Origin: JAYODZ01 sp965660195
Lineage (GTDB): Bacteria > Pseudomonadota > Alphaproteobacteria > RS24
Assembly (NCBI GenBank): GCA_965660195.1
Contig: CBFHZM010000058.1
Span: 1 to 11,433 of the forward strand
Direction: 5' to 3'
DNA: 11,433 nucleotides
Position 1 is the first letter of the stretch. Every line of letters begins with the position of its first letter. A program made the translations under genes and the position numbers. The notes below the pieces were generated by a model. It was not told where the DNA came from and did no database searches. It worked only from the letters and a program-made list of their open reading frames with translations. Shown one piece after another: positions 1 to 8,459 of this stretch.

Positions 1-54
1 CGATACACTCAGCCCACCCCACCCGATCGCATAAATAATAGCGGCAAATCGCAT
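1..54 (-). CDS. trkH: 5' end of a probable TrkH potassium-uptake membrane subunit (partial)
   Basis: An ATG at 54-52 opens a frame that stays open to the window edge, giving 18 residues: MRFAAIIYAIGWGGLSVS. It begins 4 nt after the trkA stop codon in the same direction, so it is very likely co-transcribed and translationally coupled; I see no strong Shine-Dalgarno sequence. The short, hydrophobic, Trp/Gly-containing N-terminus resembles the first membrane segment of alphaproteobacterial TrkH/KtrB-type proteins. TrkH is the membrane pore subunit to which cytosolic TrkA binds, so the position supports the call. Only 18 codons are visible, so the identity is an inference; another membrane protein is possible. 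Confidence 0.5.
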   Translation of the reverse strand, partial: MRFAAIIYAIGWGGLSVS

Positions 55-58
55 TGCG

Positions 59-1435
59 TTACACGAGGTCGATGGTCACGCGGAAAATGTGCTCAACATC
101 GTCAACATCCTCAGCGACGACAAATAGAACCACGCGGTCACCAACCAGTATTTCGGTATCCCCGCGCGGCATAACGACCTCATCCCCTCGCCCGATCACC
201 CCAAAGCGGATACCGCTTGGCAGCTCAATATCACGTAAACGTTGACCCACAATAGGCGAGCTGTCCGTAACCTCGGCTTCCACGACCTCGGCTGCACCGT
301 CGGCGATTGCGTGAACGCGAATAATGCGCCCCCGCCGGACATGGCCTAGAATTGAGGAAACGGTGACAGCGCGCGGATTGATAGCCGCATCCATGCCGAA
401 TTGGCCAGCTAATTTTTGGAAAGCATTTTCGTTTATCAACGCCAGCGTGCGTGGACAGCCCTCCTGCAAGGCTAACATGCTGGTCAGTATATTCACCTGA
501 TCATCATTGGTTAGCACCACCGTTAATTCGGCATTACCAGCCTCTGCTTCCCGCAAAACATCAGGAGCGAGGCCGCTACCTTCAAGAACAATGGTATGCG
601 GCAAGAGTTCGGCAATGGTCTCGGCACGCGCATGATTGGCCTCAATCAAATTTACCGAATACCGATTACGGTTCATCTCGAGCTTGCGAGCAAGCTCAAA
701 GCCAATATTACCACCACCAACAAGGACGAGGCGTCGCGCCTGCTTCTCAGGATGACCAAAAATTTTGAGCGTCCTTTCGGTGTCTTCCATGCTTGAAATC
801 ACAAAAGCTTTATCGCCATACTCGATACTATCCGACGAACGTGGGACAAAAAGGCCTCCCTCGCGTTGCACCGCCACGACCGTCGCTTTCAAATCTGGAA
901 ACAAATCTGTCAATTGCGACAGCGGCGTATCGATAACCGGACAATCTTCCTCAATATCAATACCGATCAGCTGAATGCGATTGCCGTAGAAGTTAGCGAC
1001 ATCAAAAGCGCCCGGCAAAGCAATTCGGTTCATCACCGTATTAGCGACTTCGATCTCGGGAGAAATAATGACGTCGATCGGGATTCCACGATTGTTGAAC
1101 AAATCATGGCGCGAGCGTTCGAGGTATTTCCGATCCCGCACCCGTGCAATAGTTTTGGGAATATTGAACAACGTCCGTGCCACCTGACAGGTGACCATGT
1201 TCACTTCGTCACTGGCAGTGACCGCAATCAGAATATCGGTGTTTTGAGCGTCTGCCGTAGCAAGCACATCGGGGTGCGCGCCATGGCCAACGATCGGGCG
1301 CACATCAAGCGTATCTTGAATACGCTCAATAAGCTCTGGCGATTGATCAATGACGGTTACATCATTGCCCTCGCCCGCGAGATGACGAGCAATTCCAAAG
1401 CCTACTTGCCCAGCACCGCAAATTATAACGCGCAT
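59..1435 (-). CDS. trkA: Trk potassium uptake system regulatory subunit TrkA
   Basis: TrkA is the cytosolic nucleotide-binding subunit that gates the TrkH K+ channel in response to NAD(H) or ATP. The 458-residue protein has the family's duplicated layout. RCK_N domain 1 opens with the Rossmann glycine motif GAGQVG (residues 7-12) and the acidic strand end VTVID near 30. A first TrkA_C domain spans about 143-228. RCK_N domain 2 opens with GGGNIG (241-246), and a second TrkA_C domain runs from about 375 to the end. Length matches the E. coli protein (458). The ATG at 1435 has a GGAG element 7 nt upstream. The gene starts 15 nt after the ntrX stop, so it is probably read from the same transcript as ntrYX, a common alphaproteobacterial order. 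A probable trkH start follows 4 nt after its stop. Confidence 0.95.
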   Translation of the reverse strand: MRVIICGAGQVGFGIARHLAGEGNDVTVIDQSPELIERIQDTLDVRPIVGHGAHPDVLATADAQNTDILIAVTASDEVNMVTCQVARTLFNIPKTIARVRDRKYLERSRHDLFNNRGIPIDVIISPEIEVANTVMNRIALPGAFDVANFYGNRIQLIGIDIEEDCPVIDTPLSQLTDLFPDLKATVVAVQREGGLFVPRSSDSIEYGDKAFVISSMEDTERTLKIFGHPEKQARRLVLVGGGNIGFELARKLEMNRNRYSVNLIEANHARAETIAELLPHTIVLEGSGLAPDVLREAEAGNAELTVVLTNDDQVNILTSMLALQEGCPRTLALINENAFQKLAGQFGMDAAINPRAVTVSSILGHVRRGRIIRVHAIADGAAEVVEAEVTDSSPIVGQRLRDIELPSGIRFGVIGRGDEVVMPRGDTEILVGDRVVLFVVAEDVDDVEHIFRVTIDLV

Positions 1436-1450
1436 AAATTCACTCCGCTA

Positions 1451-2851
1451 TTAGGTTGCCACCTGATCGGCTTTTTCCAACCGTTCAGTCGCGTTAACGC
1501 CTAAAGATTTTAACTTCCGATGCAATGCCGATCTCTCCATACCGACAAATTCCGCCGTGCGCGATATATTACCGCCAAACCGTTGAATTTGCGCCTCTAA
1601 ATATTCGCGTTCAAAAACCTCGCGCGCCTCTCGCAATGGCAAGGCAACGACACGCCCAGACGCGGGTGTTGCCATCACGCCATCTCCGTCGGAATAAACA
1701 TCCTTGGGCAGGAAATCAACCGTTAAGCTGTCAACCCCGCGTTCGTGCGCCAGGATCATCATATGCTCGATACAATTTCGCAATTGACGTACGTTCCCAG
1801 GCCAATTGTGAGCTTGCAAAATCGCCATGGCGACCGGGTCGACGGAGCGTAAGTTCATATTTAATTGCCCAGCAATTTCCGCAATAAAATTACTCACCAA
1901 CAATGGGATATCCTCGCGCCGCTCCGACAAGCTTGGAAAGTTTAATTGCACAACGCTGAGGCGATGAAATAGGTCCTTAAAATTACCTTCGAAGGTCTCC
2001 ACTTGATGCACCGACGCGCTCGAAGATGCCAAAACACGAACATCTACATGCACTGGATTTTCGCCGTTCTCGCGATAAAACTTATGATCGACGAGAAACT
2101 TCAAAAACTTCTGCTGCACATCGGGCGGCCATAATTGTATTTCATCGACATAAATTGTTCCGCCATGAGCGTCCTCCAATGCACCAACAGTAATGCCCTC
2201 AGAGGCCTCGATACCGAACAGCATTTCAGCGATGCTCTCGTTACGATAATGCGGCGCGCTAAACATAACAAAAGGCTGACGAGCGCGATTAGATCGATTA
2301 TGTATAGCCCGCGCAGCCAATTCTTTACCGCTACCGCGCGGACCAATCATCATGATACGCCCATTGCTGGACGATACTTTTTCGATCGCTAAATTCAATT
2401 TCTCGATTACAGCGGAGGAGCAAATTAGACGTTCGGTGATTCCAGCTTTGCGCTTGAGATCTCTAACCTCGCGACGCAAGCGGCGCGACTCGATGGCATG
2501 CCGCACGGTCAACAACAGCTTGTCCATTTTAAAAGGTTTTTCGATGTAATCGAAAGCGCCCGAACGAATAGCTGTTACCGCTGTTTCAATATTGCCATGA
2601 CCGCTAATCATGATCACAGGGATTTCTGGGTATTTCTCTTGCAGAACGGATAGGATTTCCAGCCCGTCCATGGCGCTACCTTGTAACCAAATGTCGAGTA
2701 AAATAAGTGAAGGCTGACGCTGGCGTATCTGCGCGAAGGCGCTCTCGCTGTCATGCGCCAAGCGCGGGGCATAATTCTCATCGGTTAAAATACCGCCAAT
2801 CAAATCACGGATATCGCGTTCATCATCAACAATCAGAATATCAGCCGACAT
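1451..2851 (-). CDS. ntrX: Nitrogen/redox response regulator NtrX (AAA+ family)
   Basis: NtrX is the DNA-binding response regulator partnered with NtrY. The 466-residue protein has an N-terminal receiver domain (1-120) with acidic pocket D9/D10, phosphoacceptor D53, S83 and K105. A central AAA+ domain (about 140-365) has Walker A GPRGSGKE (170-177) and Walker B ending in D236-E237, plus the WPGNVRQLRN sensor-2 region (350-359). A Fis-type helix-turn-helix lies at about 426-450. The GAFTGA loop that contacts sigma-54 is absent: the sequence passes from EASEGITVGALEDAHGG straight to Walker B. This shortened loop is common in alphaproteobacterial NtrX and suggests it does not activate sigma-54 promoters classically. 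The ATG at 2851 lies inside ntrY (11-nt overlap) with GAGG 9 nt upstream, so translation is probably coupled. The cognate ntrBC pair is not in this window. Confidence 0.95.
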   Translation of the reverse strand: MSADILIVDDERDIRDLIGGILTDENYAPRLAHDSESAFAQIRQRQPSLILLDIWLQGSAMDGLEILSVLQEKYPEIPVIMISGHGNIETAVTAIRSGAFDYIEKPFKMDKLLLTVRHAIESRRLRREVRDLKRKAGITERLICSSAVIEKLNLAIEKVSSSNGRIMMIGPRGSGKELAARAIHNRSNRARQPFVMFSAPHYRNESIAEMLFGIEASEGITVGALEDAHGGTIYVDEIQLWPPDVQQKFLKFLVDHKFYRENGENPVHVDVRVLASSSASVHQVETFEGNFKDLFHRLSVVQLNFPSLSERREDIPLLVSNFIAEIAGQLNMNLRSVDPVAMAILQAHNWPGNVRQLRNCIEHMMILAHERGVDSLTVDFLPKDVYSDGDGVMATPASGRVVALPLREAREVFEREYLEAQIQRFGGNISRTAEFVGMERSALHRKLKSLGVNATERLEKADQVAT

Positions 2852-5075
2852 GTTCTTTTACCTCTTGCTGTTTAACTGAAACGATTTGCTGAATTGGCAG
2901 TTGAATGATCACCTTTGCACCATAGCCATCGCGCGTTCGCGTCGGTGTATCTTCAAGGCTAATCTGTCCGCCATGGTCTTCAATAATTTTTTTCACGATT
3001 GCGAGACCAAGCCCCGTACCATCAGATCGGCTAGTTCTGTAGGGTTCGAACAGGGCGCCGCGATCACTCTCCGGCCAGCCTGGACCACTATCGGTTATTT
3101 CGATTTTGACCCATCCTTTGGCGTCCCAAATATCCACGATAATTTCAGGCGGAACTTGCCCCTTATTATTTTCAATGCTCTCGACTGCGTTTTTAACGAT
3201 ATTGGTTAGGGCCTGACTTAGAAGACGGCTATCCCCTTCGATGTCAAATTGCAATGGGTTAGAAAACTGAAAATTAATATCGGGATGCGCAACACGCTGT
3301 AAGAATAAAACCTGCGCAATCACATCGCAGATGTTAAATTTACGTATGACAGCGCTCGGCATACGCGCAAAGGATGAAAACTCGTCGACCATACGACCGA
3401 TATCTTCCACTTGCCGAATGATGGTCTCGGTGCACTGATTAAACACGTCACGATCGTTGTCGATTTGAGAGAGATATTTGCTTCGCAAGCGCTCAGCCGA
3501 TAATTGAATCGGCGTCAGTGGGTTTTTGATTTCATGGGCAATCCGTCGCGCAATATCCGCCCAAGCGGCGGAGCGCTGCGCCGAAACTAAATCGGTTACG
3601 TCATCCAGACTAATGACAATATTTGTGCCATGCGCAACGCGGCTGCGAGCGATCGAAACACGCAACAGGCGCTCGGCGCCAGTATCATCAACACGTGAAA
3701 TTTGCGTTACGCGAGCTTCTGCATTGAGTGTTTCTAGGAAAAAATTCGCCAACTCAGGCAAGACGACGATAATTGGGCGACCGAGAAGCTGCTTAATATC
3801 TTGGCGCAAAATATGACCCGCCGCATCATTGGCGTGATTGATGAGGCCGCTTTCGTCGATGCCGATAATGCCGGCACGAACGCTGTTGAGAACCATTTCA
3901 GTGAATCGGTGGCGCTCGTTCAAATCATCTCGCGCATCAATCAGTTGTTTTTGCTGCCGCCCCAATCTGTGTGCCATGTCGTTAAACATGCTACCGAGGC
4001 GCCCCATGTCGTCGTCATTACTAATGGGAACGCGAACGCTGAGGTCACCCTCTCCCATCTTTTGCGTCGCACGGATCAAACCCGATATAGGTTTTGCCAG
4101 CCTATCGGCGAGCCACAGACCAATCCAAATCGCCGATAATAAAATCAATAGCGAGATAACAATATAAATCATCGCGAAGGTCAGCTGCGCCTCAAAGCGC
4201 CGACCTTCCATCTCGCTATACTCGCGGACGGCAAGGTCCGTGCGTGACAAGTGTTCAAGAACATTTGACGAAACAAACCGCGTGGCCAACAAATAAATTG
4301 ATGGCTCGACACTGCCAATTCTTTGTAACACCTGAACTTGCGCCAAGGCGCCAACCGTTATGACGACGGGTTTACCATTATCGGCGACTTTGAACACCTC
4401 CTCGGGCGGCACCACGATTTTCGCCTCAACATTACTCGCCGCCGCTTGCACAACTTTTCCTTGGCGATCAATCACAACCATATGTGGGATCGATCGTAAG
4501 GCTGCTTGCGCTGTTAGGAACACGCCAAAACGACGTTGATCCTCATTCATGGCGTCAATCGAGCGGCTTATATCGCGCGCAATTGAGGTTACATCGCGTC
4601 GGAGAAGATCTCGGTGTTCGGTCAAATAGGCATTGGCGACAGCTGTAGTATTACTAATAATCGCCTTGGTTCGGTCGGAGAACCAACTGTCCAGACCACG
4701 GTCGAGCGTCACAATAGCGAAAACGGCAACCAGCATAGCTGGCAAGGCTGCAATACCGGCAAATAAGAAGACCAATCGCCCGTGCAGCGCGGCACCTGCT
4801 TCGCCCCGCCGCGCCTGCCGCCACACACGCACAAGCTGCCAGCCGACAACTGCCAAAAGCCCCGTGACCATGAAAATATTCAAGCCAAACAGAAACCAGA
4901 CGATTTGCCGGCTTGGATTAATCGGCGATAATCCAGACAGAATAATATAGGTGGCAAGGCCGCCGAACAGACCGCAAATGCCAAAAAATACCGACAGAAA
5001 ACGCGTTAAGTCCTGGCGCGAGGTGATACTTAGAAGTCGATGCTTAACGCCTGCCATAAAGCCCGAACCGGCCAT
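2841..5075 (-). CDS. ntrY: Membrane sensor histidine kinase NtrY
   Basis: NtrY is the inner-membrane kinase that phosphorylates NtrX; it has been linked to nitrogen metabolism and to redox or low-oxygen sensing. The 744-residue protein has three N-terminal membrane segments (about 24-48, 57-82, 100-124), a periplasmic domain (about 125-297), a fourth membrane segment (298-325), a HAMP linker (about 326-380) and a PAS domain (about 388-500). The HisKA helix carries H514 in AHEIKNPLTPI. The HATPase domain has N box N629, G1 box DSGPG (662-666), the FEPY segment (676-679) and G2 GTGLG (686-690). Everything needed for kinase activity is intact. The ATG at 5075 has GAGGGG 7 nt upstream. The next gene upstream is metG, not ntrC, which is unusual for this family. 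Transcription probably starts in the 94-bp spacer. Confidence 0.95.
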   Translation of the reverse strand: MAGSGFMAGVKHRLLSITSRQDLTRFLSVFFGICGLFGGLATYIILSGLSPINPSRQIVWFLFGLNIFMVTGLLAVVGWQLVRVWRQARRGEAGAALHGRLVFLFAGIAALPAMLVAVFAIVTLDRGLDSWFSDRTKAIISNTTAVANAYLTEHRDLLRRDVTSIARDISRSIDAMNEDQRRFGVFLTAQAALRSIPHMVVIDRQGKVVQAAASNVEAKIVVPPEEVFKVADNGKPVVITVGALAQVQVLQRIGSVEPSIYLLATRFVSSNVLEHLSRTDLAVREYSEMEGRRFEAQLTFAMIYIVISLLILLSAIWIGLWLADRLAKPISGLIRATQKMGEGDLSVRVPISNDDDMGRLGSMFNDMAHRLGRQQKQLIDARDDLNERHRFTEMVLNSVRAGIIGIDESGLINHANDAAGHILRQDIKQLLGRPIIVVLPELANFFLETLNAEARVTQISRVDDTGAERLLRVSIARSRVAHGTNIVISLDDVTDLVSAQRSAAWADIARRIAHEIKNPLTPIQLSAERLRSKYLSQIDNDRDVFNQCTETIIRQVEDIGRMVDEFSSFARMPSAVIRKFNICDVIAQVLFLQRVAHPDINFQFSNPLQFDIEGDSRLLSQALTNIVKNAVESIENNKGQVPPEIIVDIWDAKGWVKIEITDSGPGWPESDRGALFEPYRTSRSDGTGLGLAIVKKIIEDHGGQISLEDTPTRTRDGYGAKVIIQLPIQQIVSVKQQEVKEHVG

Positions 5076-5150
5076 TCATAAACCCCTCTGTGGTGATTGC
5101 CGTTTTCAATCGCGGTTTAGTCGCACCACATAGCGCTAGGCTAATGTCTA

Positions 5151-5168
5151 TGTTGCAAAGTTGCAACA
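5151..5168. repeat. Perfect 8+8 bp inverted repeat between metG and ntrY
   Basis: TGTTGCAA, a 2-nt centre (AG), then TTGCAACA, located 2-19 nt downstream of the metG stop codon and about 76 nt upstream of the ntrY start. As RNA it could fold as 7 bp with a 4-nt loop, but no run of U follows on the minus strand, so it is a poor intrinsic terminator. The symmetry and placement fit a dimeric repressor or activator site. On the minus strand TTGCAA (5166-5161) could also serve as a -35 element, with a weak -10 TAGCCT 17 nt on (5143-5138). The role is not known. Confidence 0.5.
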
Positions 5169-5169
5169 G

Positions 5170-6732
5170 TTATTGTGCTGTTTCGGGCAGGTCGAGACGC
5201 GGAAAGGCAGGTTCGGGTGGTGCAATTTTGCATCGCTTTGGGAGGCGCCCTGCTTCTCCCAAGTTTTCGAAATTTCGGGCATTCTCAGAAATACCCAGAG
5301 CATCAAGAAGTGTAGCCGCGCCATTCGGGGCTACGGGTTGAAGCAAAATAGCGCCCTGGCGAACAACCTCTGCCGCCGCATAGAGAATTTGTGCCATTCG
5401 TTCTGGATCGCTGTTTTTAAGAGCCCATGGCTCTTGCGCCGCGAAGTACCGGTTCGCTTCCGAGATAACAGCAAACACATGGTCTAGATAATCGTGGATC
5501 GCCAGTCCCGCCATAGCCTCCTGCACCAGCGCAAACATGCCATCAGCGCACGCAATTAAGGCCAAGTCCTCTTGCGCCAGATCTCCTACAATATTGAGTT
5601 CGCCGGCGAGATTTTTCACGACCATCGACAAGCTGCGTTGCGCCAGATTTCCAATATCGTTAGCGAGGTCGGCATTAACACGATTGACAATAGCTTCATC
5701 ACTAAAACTGCCATCTTTGCCAAATGGAACTTCCCGCATGAAGAAAAACCTTACGGCATCCGCTCCATAACGGCTCACCAACACTTGTGGATCCAGCACA
5801 TTCCCAAGAGACTTTGACATTTTTTCGCCGCGCACCGTCAAAAAGCCATGGGCAAAAATTTGTCGCGGTAAAGCAAGTCCTGCCGATAGTAAAAAGGCAG
5901 GCCAATAAACACTATGAAAGCGGGTGATGTCCTTGCCTATGACATGCACATTGGCCGGCCAATATTTCTGCCAGCCATCAGACGCCTCATCAGGAAAGCC
6001 GATCGATGTAATGTAATTTGTTAGGGCATCCATCCAGACATAAATGACATGCGCTGGATCGCCTGGGACCGGAATGCCCCAATCAAAACTTGTTCGCGAG
6101 ATTGATAGATCTTTTAGACCCGACTTCACGAACGAGACAATCTCATTGCGTCGCGCTTCGGGTTGAATAAATTCAGGATGTTCTTCGAAATGCGCCAGCA
6201 GGGCTTCTTGATAGGCTGATAAACGGAAGAAATAACTCTCTTCTTCGACCCACTCTACCGGCGTCCCCGTGGGAGCCCGTTTTTCACCTGTTGCCTCATC
6301 CTCCAACAATTCCGCCTCGGTATAAAAAGCCTCATCGCGCACCGAATACCAACCGGCATAACTATCTTTATATATATCGCCCTTGGCTTCGACCCGTGCC
6401 CATAATTCAGAAACAGCGGCATAATGGCGGTCTTCCGAAGTGCGAATAAAATCATTTGGAGTGCACTCAAGGGTCGCCACCATGTCGCGAAAAGCCGGCG
6501 TTAGCGCATCTGCTAATTCGCGGGCGGTCTTGTTTTGTGCGCGCGCGGTTTGAAACATTTTTTGTCCATGGTCATCGGTGCCCGTGCAAAACCAAACATC
6601 ATAGCCGTCCAAACGCTTAAAACGGGCGATTACATCGGTTGCAATCGCCTCATAGGCGTGTCCGATATGCGGCGCACCATTTGGATACGAAATGGCGGTA
6701 GAAATAAAATATGGTTTCTTGGCTTCAGGCAT
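5170..6732 (-). CDS. metG: Methionyl-tRNA synthetase
   Basis: This class I synthetase charges tRNA-Met with methionine using ATP. From the chosen start the protein has 520 residues. It shows the HIGH signature (22-25) after YPNGAP, the connective-peptide insertion, the KMSKS loop (304-308) and an alpha-helical anticodon-binding domain in the last third. The knuckle region reads AGWYSVRDEAFYTEAEL and lacks the zinc-binding cysteines of the E. coli enzyme; this matches the single-domain, zinc-free alphaproteobacterial form. There is no C-terminal tRNA-binding (EMAP-like) extension. I chose ATG 6732 over an upstream TTG (6753) because MPEAKKPYF resembles family N-termini; neither has a clear Shine-Dalgarno sequence. 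The start overlaps the holB stop by 8 nt, so it is probably read by translational coupling. In many relatives tatD follows metG; here the next gene is ntrY. Confidence 0.95.
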   Translation of the reverse strand: MPEAKKPYFISTAISYPNGAPHIGHAYEAIATDVIARFKRLDGYDVWFCTGTDDHGQKMFQTARAQNKTARELADALTPAFRDMVATLECTPNDFIRTSEDRHYAAVSELWARVEAKGDIYKDSYAGWYSVRDEAFYTEAELLEDEATGEKRAPTGTPVEWVEEESYFFRLSAYQEALLAHFEEHPEFIQPEARRNEIVSFVKSGLKDLSISRTSFDWGIPVPGDPAHVIYVWMDALTNYITSIGFPDEASDGWQKYWPANVHVIGKDITRFHSVYWPAFLLSAGLALPRQIFAHGFLTVRGEKMSKSLGNVLDPQVLVSRYGADAVRFFFMREVPFGKDGSFSDEAIVNRVNADLANDIGNLAQRSLSMVVKNLAGELNIVGDLAQEDLALIACADGMFALVQEAMAGLAIHDYLDHVFAVISEANRYFAAQEPWALKNSDPERMAQILYAAAEVVRQGAILLQPVAPNGAATLLDALGISENARNFENLGEAGRLPKRCKIAPPEPAFPRLDLPETAQ

Positions 6733-7801
6733 GCGAGGTATCCGCGGCAACAAGTGAATTTATGAGTGTCAGGCTTGACATAACAGCTTGCTTCTTATCA
6801 AGATTTAGAGATCTTGTCTCGCGGCCAATATGCTGAATTTTTTCCCATATGTCGATAATATCGGACATGTCGCCCGTCGCAATTAAGCGGTCAACAAATT
6901 CCTGTTCGCCCGTATACAGCGGACTGTAACTAGCCGCGCCGGCGGCATATTTACTGATCCGGATCAGCCAAGCACTTACAAGTCCAATAAAAGCATCAAA
7001 GCGCGTTACATCATCGCGACTGGCGACAAAATCGGAAAAGCTGTGCAAAGCATCATAGTCAGCGGCGCCAAGCGCCATCACAGCATCGAGCATGGCTTTG
7101 TAATGCTCAAACCCCCCATGTTCGACCAAGAACACAGCTTCGGCGAGACTCCCCTCTGCCAAGTAAGCGGCCGCCGCCAAACTGCGTTGATCATGCCCAG
7201 GGCAAATATTGGGCAAGATTTGCATTATAGTATCCTTGCCCAACTCGTTAAAATGTACCATGCGGCAACGCGAGCGCAAGGTATCTAATAGCCGACCTTG
7301 ATTATGGTTTATAAGTATTAACAGGCAGTTAGATGGTGGCTCTTCAAGCACTTTAAGAAGTGCATTAGCAGCATTACGATTCATATCATCAACCGCATCA
7401 ATAATCGCCACACGCCATTGCGACCGCGCTGCACTATGGGCAAAGAAGTTCTTTAATTGCCGAACCTGATCAACATCTATTTGCTTCTGGCCACTCTCGA
7501 GATCGCGCGTCACCACTCGTAAATCTGGGTGAGAGCCTTGCGAAACCAGACGGCCTTCTGCGCTATCGAATCCAGCGGCCAAATCCTGTCGAGTTTGAGG
7601 CGGGCCATTGGTTAGGACCGCTCTCGCAATCAACATGGCGAGGCTCATTTTTCCGACGCCGTTGCGACCATTAAAAACCCAGCCATGAGCCAAGCGGCTG
7701 CCTTGGGCGGCTCCTAAAAAACTGTCAATCGCGTGATCTTGGCCGATTACGACGCGTGTTTCTTGTGCCAATCCTAACTTGGTTATGTCGCTCTCACTCA
7801 T
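6725..7801 (-). CDS. holB: DNA polymerase III subunit delta' (clamp loader)
   Basis: Delta' is part of the gamma/tau complex that opens and loads the beta sliding clamp at primer ends. From the ATG at 7801 the protein has 358 residues. It has an AAA+ fold with the P-loop-like GRNGVGKMS (45-53), the conserved segment DDMNRNAANALLKVLEEPP (138-156) and the SRC motif (177-179) that acts on ATP bound by the neighbouring clamp-loader subunit. The P-loop has Met rather than Ser/Thr after the Lys, consistent with a delta' that does not hydrolyse ATP. An upstream TTG (7849) would add 16 residues and overlap tmk; I prefer ATG 7801 because MSESDITKL followed by the ETRVVIGQDHA segment fits relatives. 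It lies 25 nt after tmk, the conserved tmk-holB order, and overlaps metG by 8 nt. Confidence 0.92.
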   Translation of the reverse strand: MSESDITKLGLAQETRVVIGQDHAIDSFLGAAQGSRLAHGWVFNGRNGVGKMSLAMLIARAVLTNGPPQTRQDLAAGFDSAEGRLVSQGSHPDLRVVTRDLESGQKQIDVDQVRQLKNFFAHSAARSQWRVAIIDAVDDMNRNAANALLKVLEEPPSNCLLILINHNQGRLLDTLRSRCRMVHFNELGKDTIMQILPNICPGHDQRSLAAAAYLAEGSLAEAVFLVEHGGFEHYKAMLDAVMALGAADYDALHSFSDFVASRDDVTRFDAFIGLVSAWLIRISKYAAGAASYSPLYTGEQEFVDRLIATGDMSDIIDIWEKIQHIGRETRSLNLDKKQAVMSSLTLINSLVAADTSHA

Positions 7802-7826
7802 GACCTGAAGGGTATAACTTTTCCCG

Positions 7827-8453
7827 TCACAGGCCAAACCTATTGACAATCACCGCTTCAATTTCTTGCCAAACCCCGTCAAAAGACTGGGCAGCGTCGA
7901 TCTTGCAAATTCGATCGGGGTAAGCAGCGGCCAATTCTAAAAAGCCATCACGCAATTTACGGTGAAAGGCATCGCCCTTTTTCTCAAATCTCGCCTCTCC
8001 ACCGCGTGTTGCGGCGCGCTTTAGCCCTGCCTCGGCGGGCAAATCCAGTAACAGTGTTAAGTCTGGCATCAGGCCACCCACGGCGGATCGATGCAAAGCG
8101 CTTACCTCGTCAATGCCAACTTGCCCGGCCAGCCCCTGATAGACGAGGGTCGAGTCAACAAAGCGATCGCAAAGAACCCATTTGCCGGCAGCTAAGGCAG
8201 GCTCGATAACATGGTAAACATGTTCGACCCGCGCCGCTGTCATCATCAGCAGTTCTGAACGCGGTTGCCACCGCCCTGGGTCACCGCGCACCAAAAGCGA
8301 GCGTAAATCCTCGCCTTGCGGGGTCCCCCCTGGCTCACGCGTTTCAATAACCGAAATTGATTTCTGTTTTAGGAAACCCGCCAGACGGGTCATCTGGGTG
8401 GTTTTTCCGCCACCCTCGCCGCCCTCAAAACTAATAAAAATACCTCGGCTCAT
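7827..8453 (-). CDS. tmk: Thymidylate kinase (dTMP kinase)
   Basis: This enzyme phosphorylates dTMP to dTDP with ATP, an essential step in dTTP synthesis. The 208-residue protein has the usual family length. Its P-loop GEGGGKTT (12-19) follows the strand GIFISFEG. TREPGGTPQGEDLR (38-51) is the conserved dTMP-binding stretch, DRF (96-98) precedes the STLVYQG substrate segment, and a LID region lies at about 147-160 (AATRGGEARFEKKG). The ATG at 8453 has GAGG about 5 nt upstream; this Shine-Dalgarno sequence includes bases of the dacC stop codon, which sits 6 nt upstream, so the two genes are probably translationally coupled. Confidence 0.95.
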   Translation of the reverse strand: MSRGIFISFEGGEGGGKTTQMTRLAGFLKQKSISVIETREPGGTPQGEDLRSLLVRGDPGRWQPRSELLMMTAARVEHVYHVIEPALAAGKWVLCDRFVDSTLVYQGLAGQVGIDEVSALHRSAVGGLMPDLTLLLDLPAEAGLKRAATRGGEARFEKKGDAFHRKLRDGFLELAAAYPDRICKIDAAQSFDGVWQEIEAVIVNRFGL

Positions 8454-8459
8454 ATGACC

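Noticed and set aside
866..1504. A 212-codon plus-strand open frame
   Set aside because: It is antisense to trkA and the end of ntrX, which are clear family members; the product shows no recognisable domain.
5095..5111. GATTG/CAATC 5-bp stem upstream of ntrY
   Set aside because: The stem is short with a 7-nt loop and is readily expected by chance.
5131..5138. 8-bp palindrome TAGCGCTA in the metG/ntrY spacer
   Set aside because: A single 8-bp palindrome is common by chance, and it does not extend outward.
5238..5262. TTGGGAG/CTCCCAA hairpin followed by GTTTTC on the plus strand, terminator-like
   Set aside because: It lies within the C-terminal codons of metG, and no plus-strand gene precedes it; on the metG strand no T run follows.
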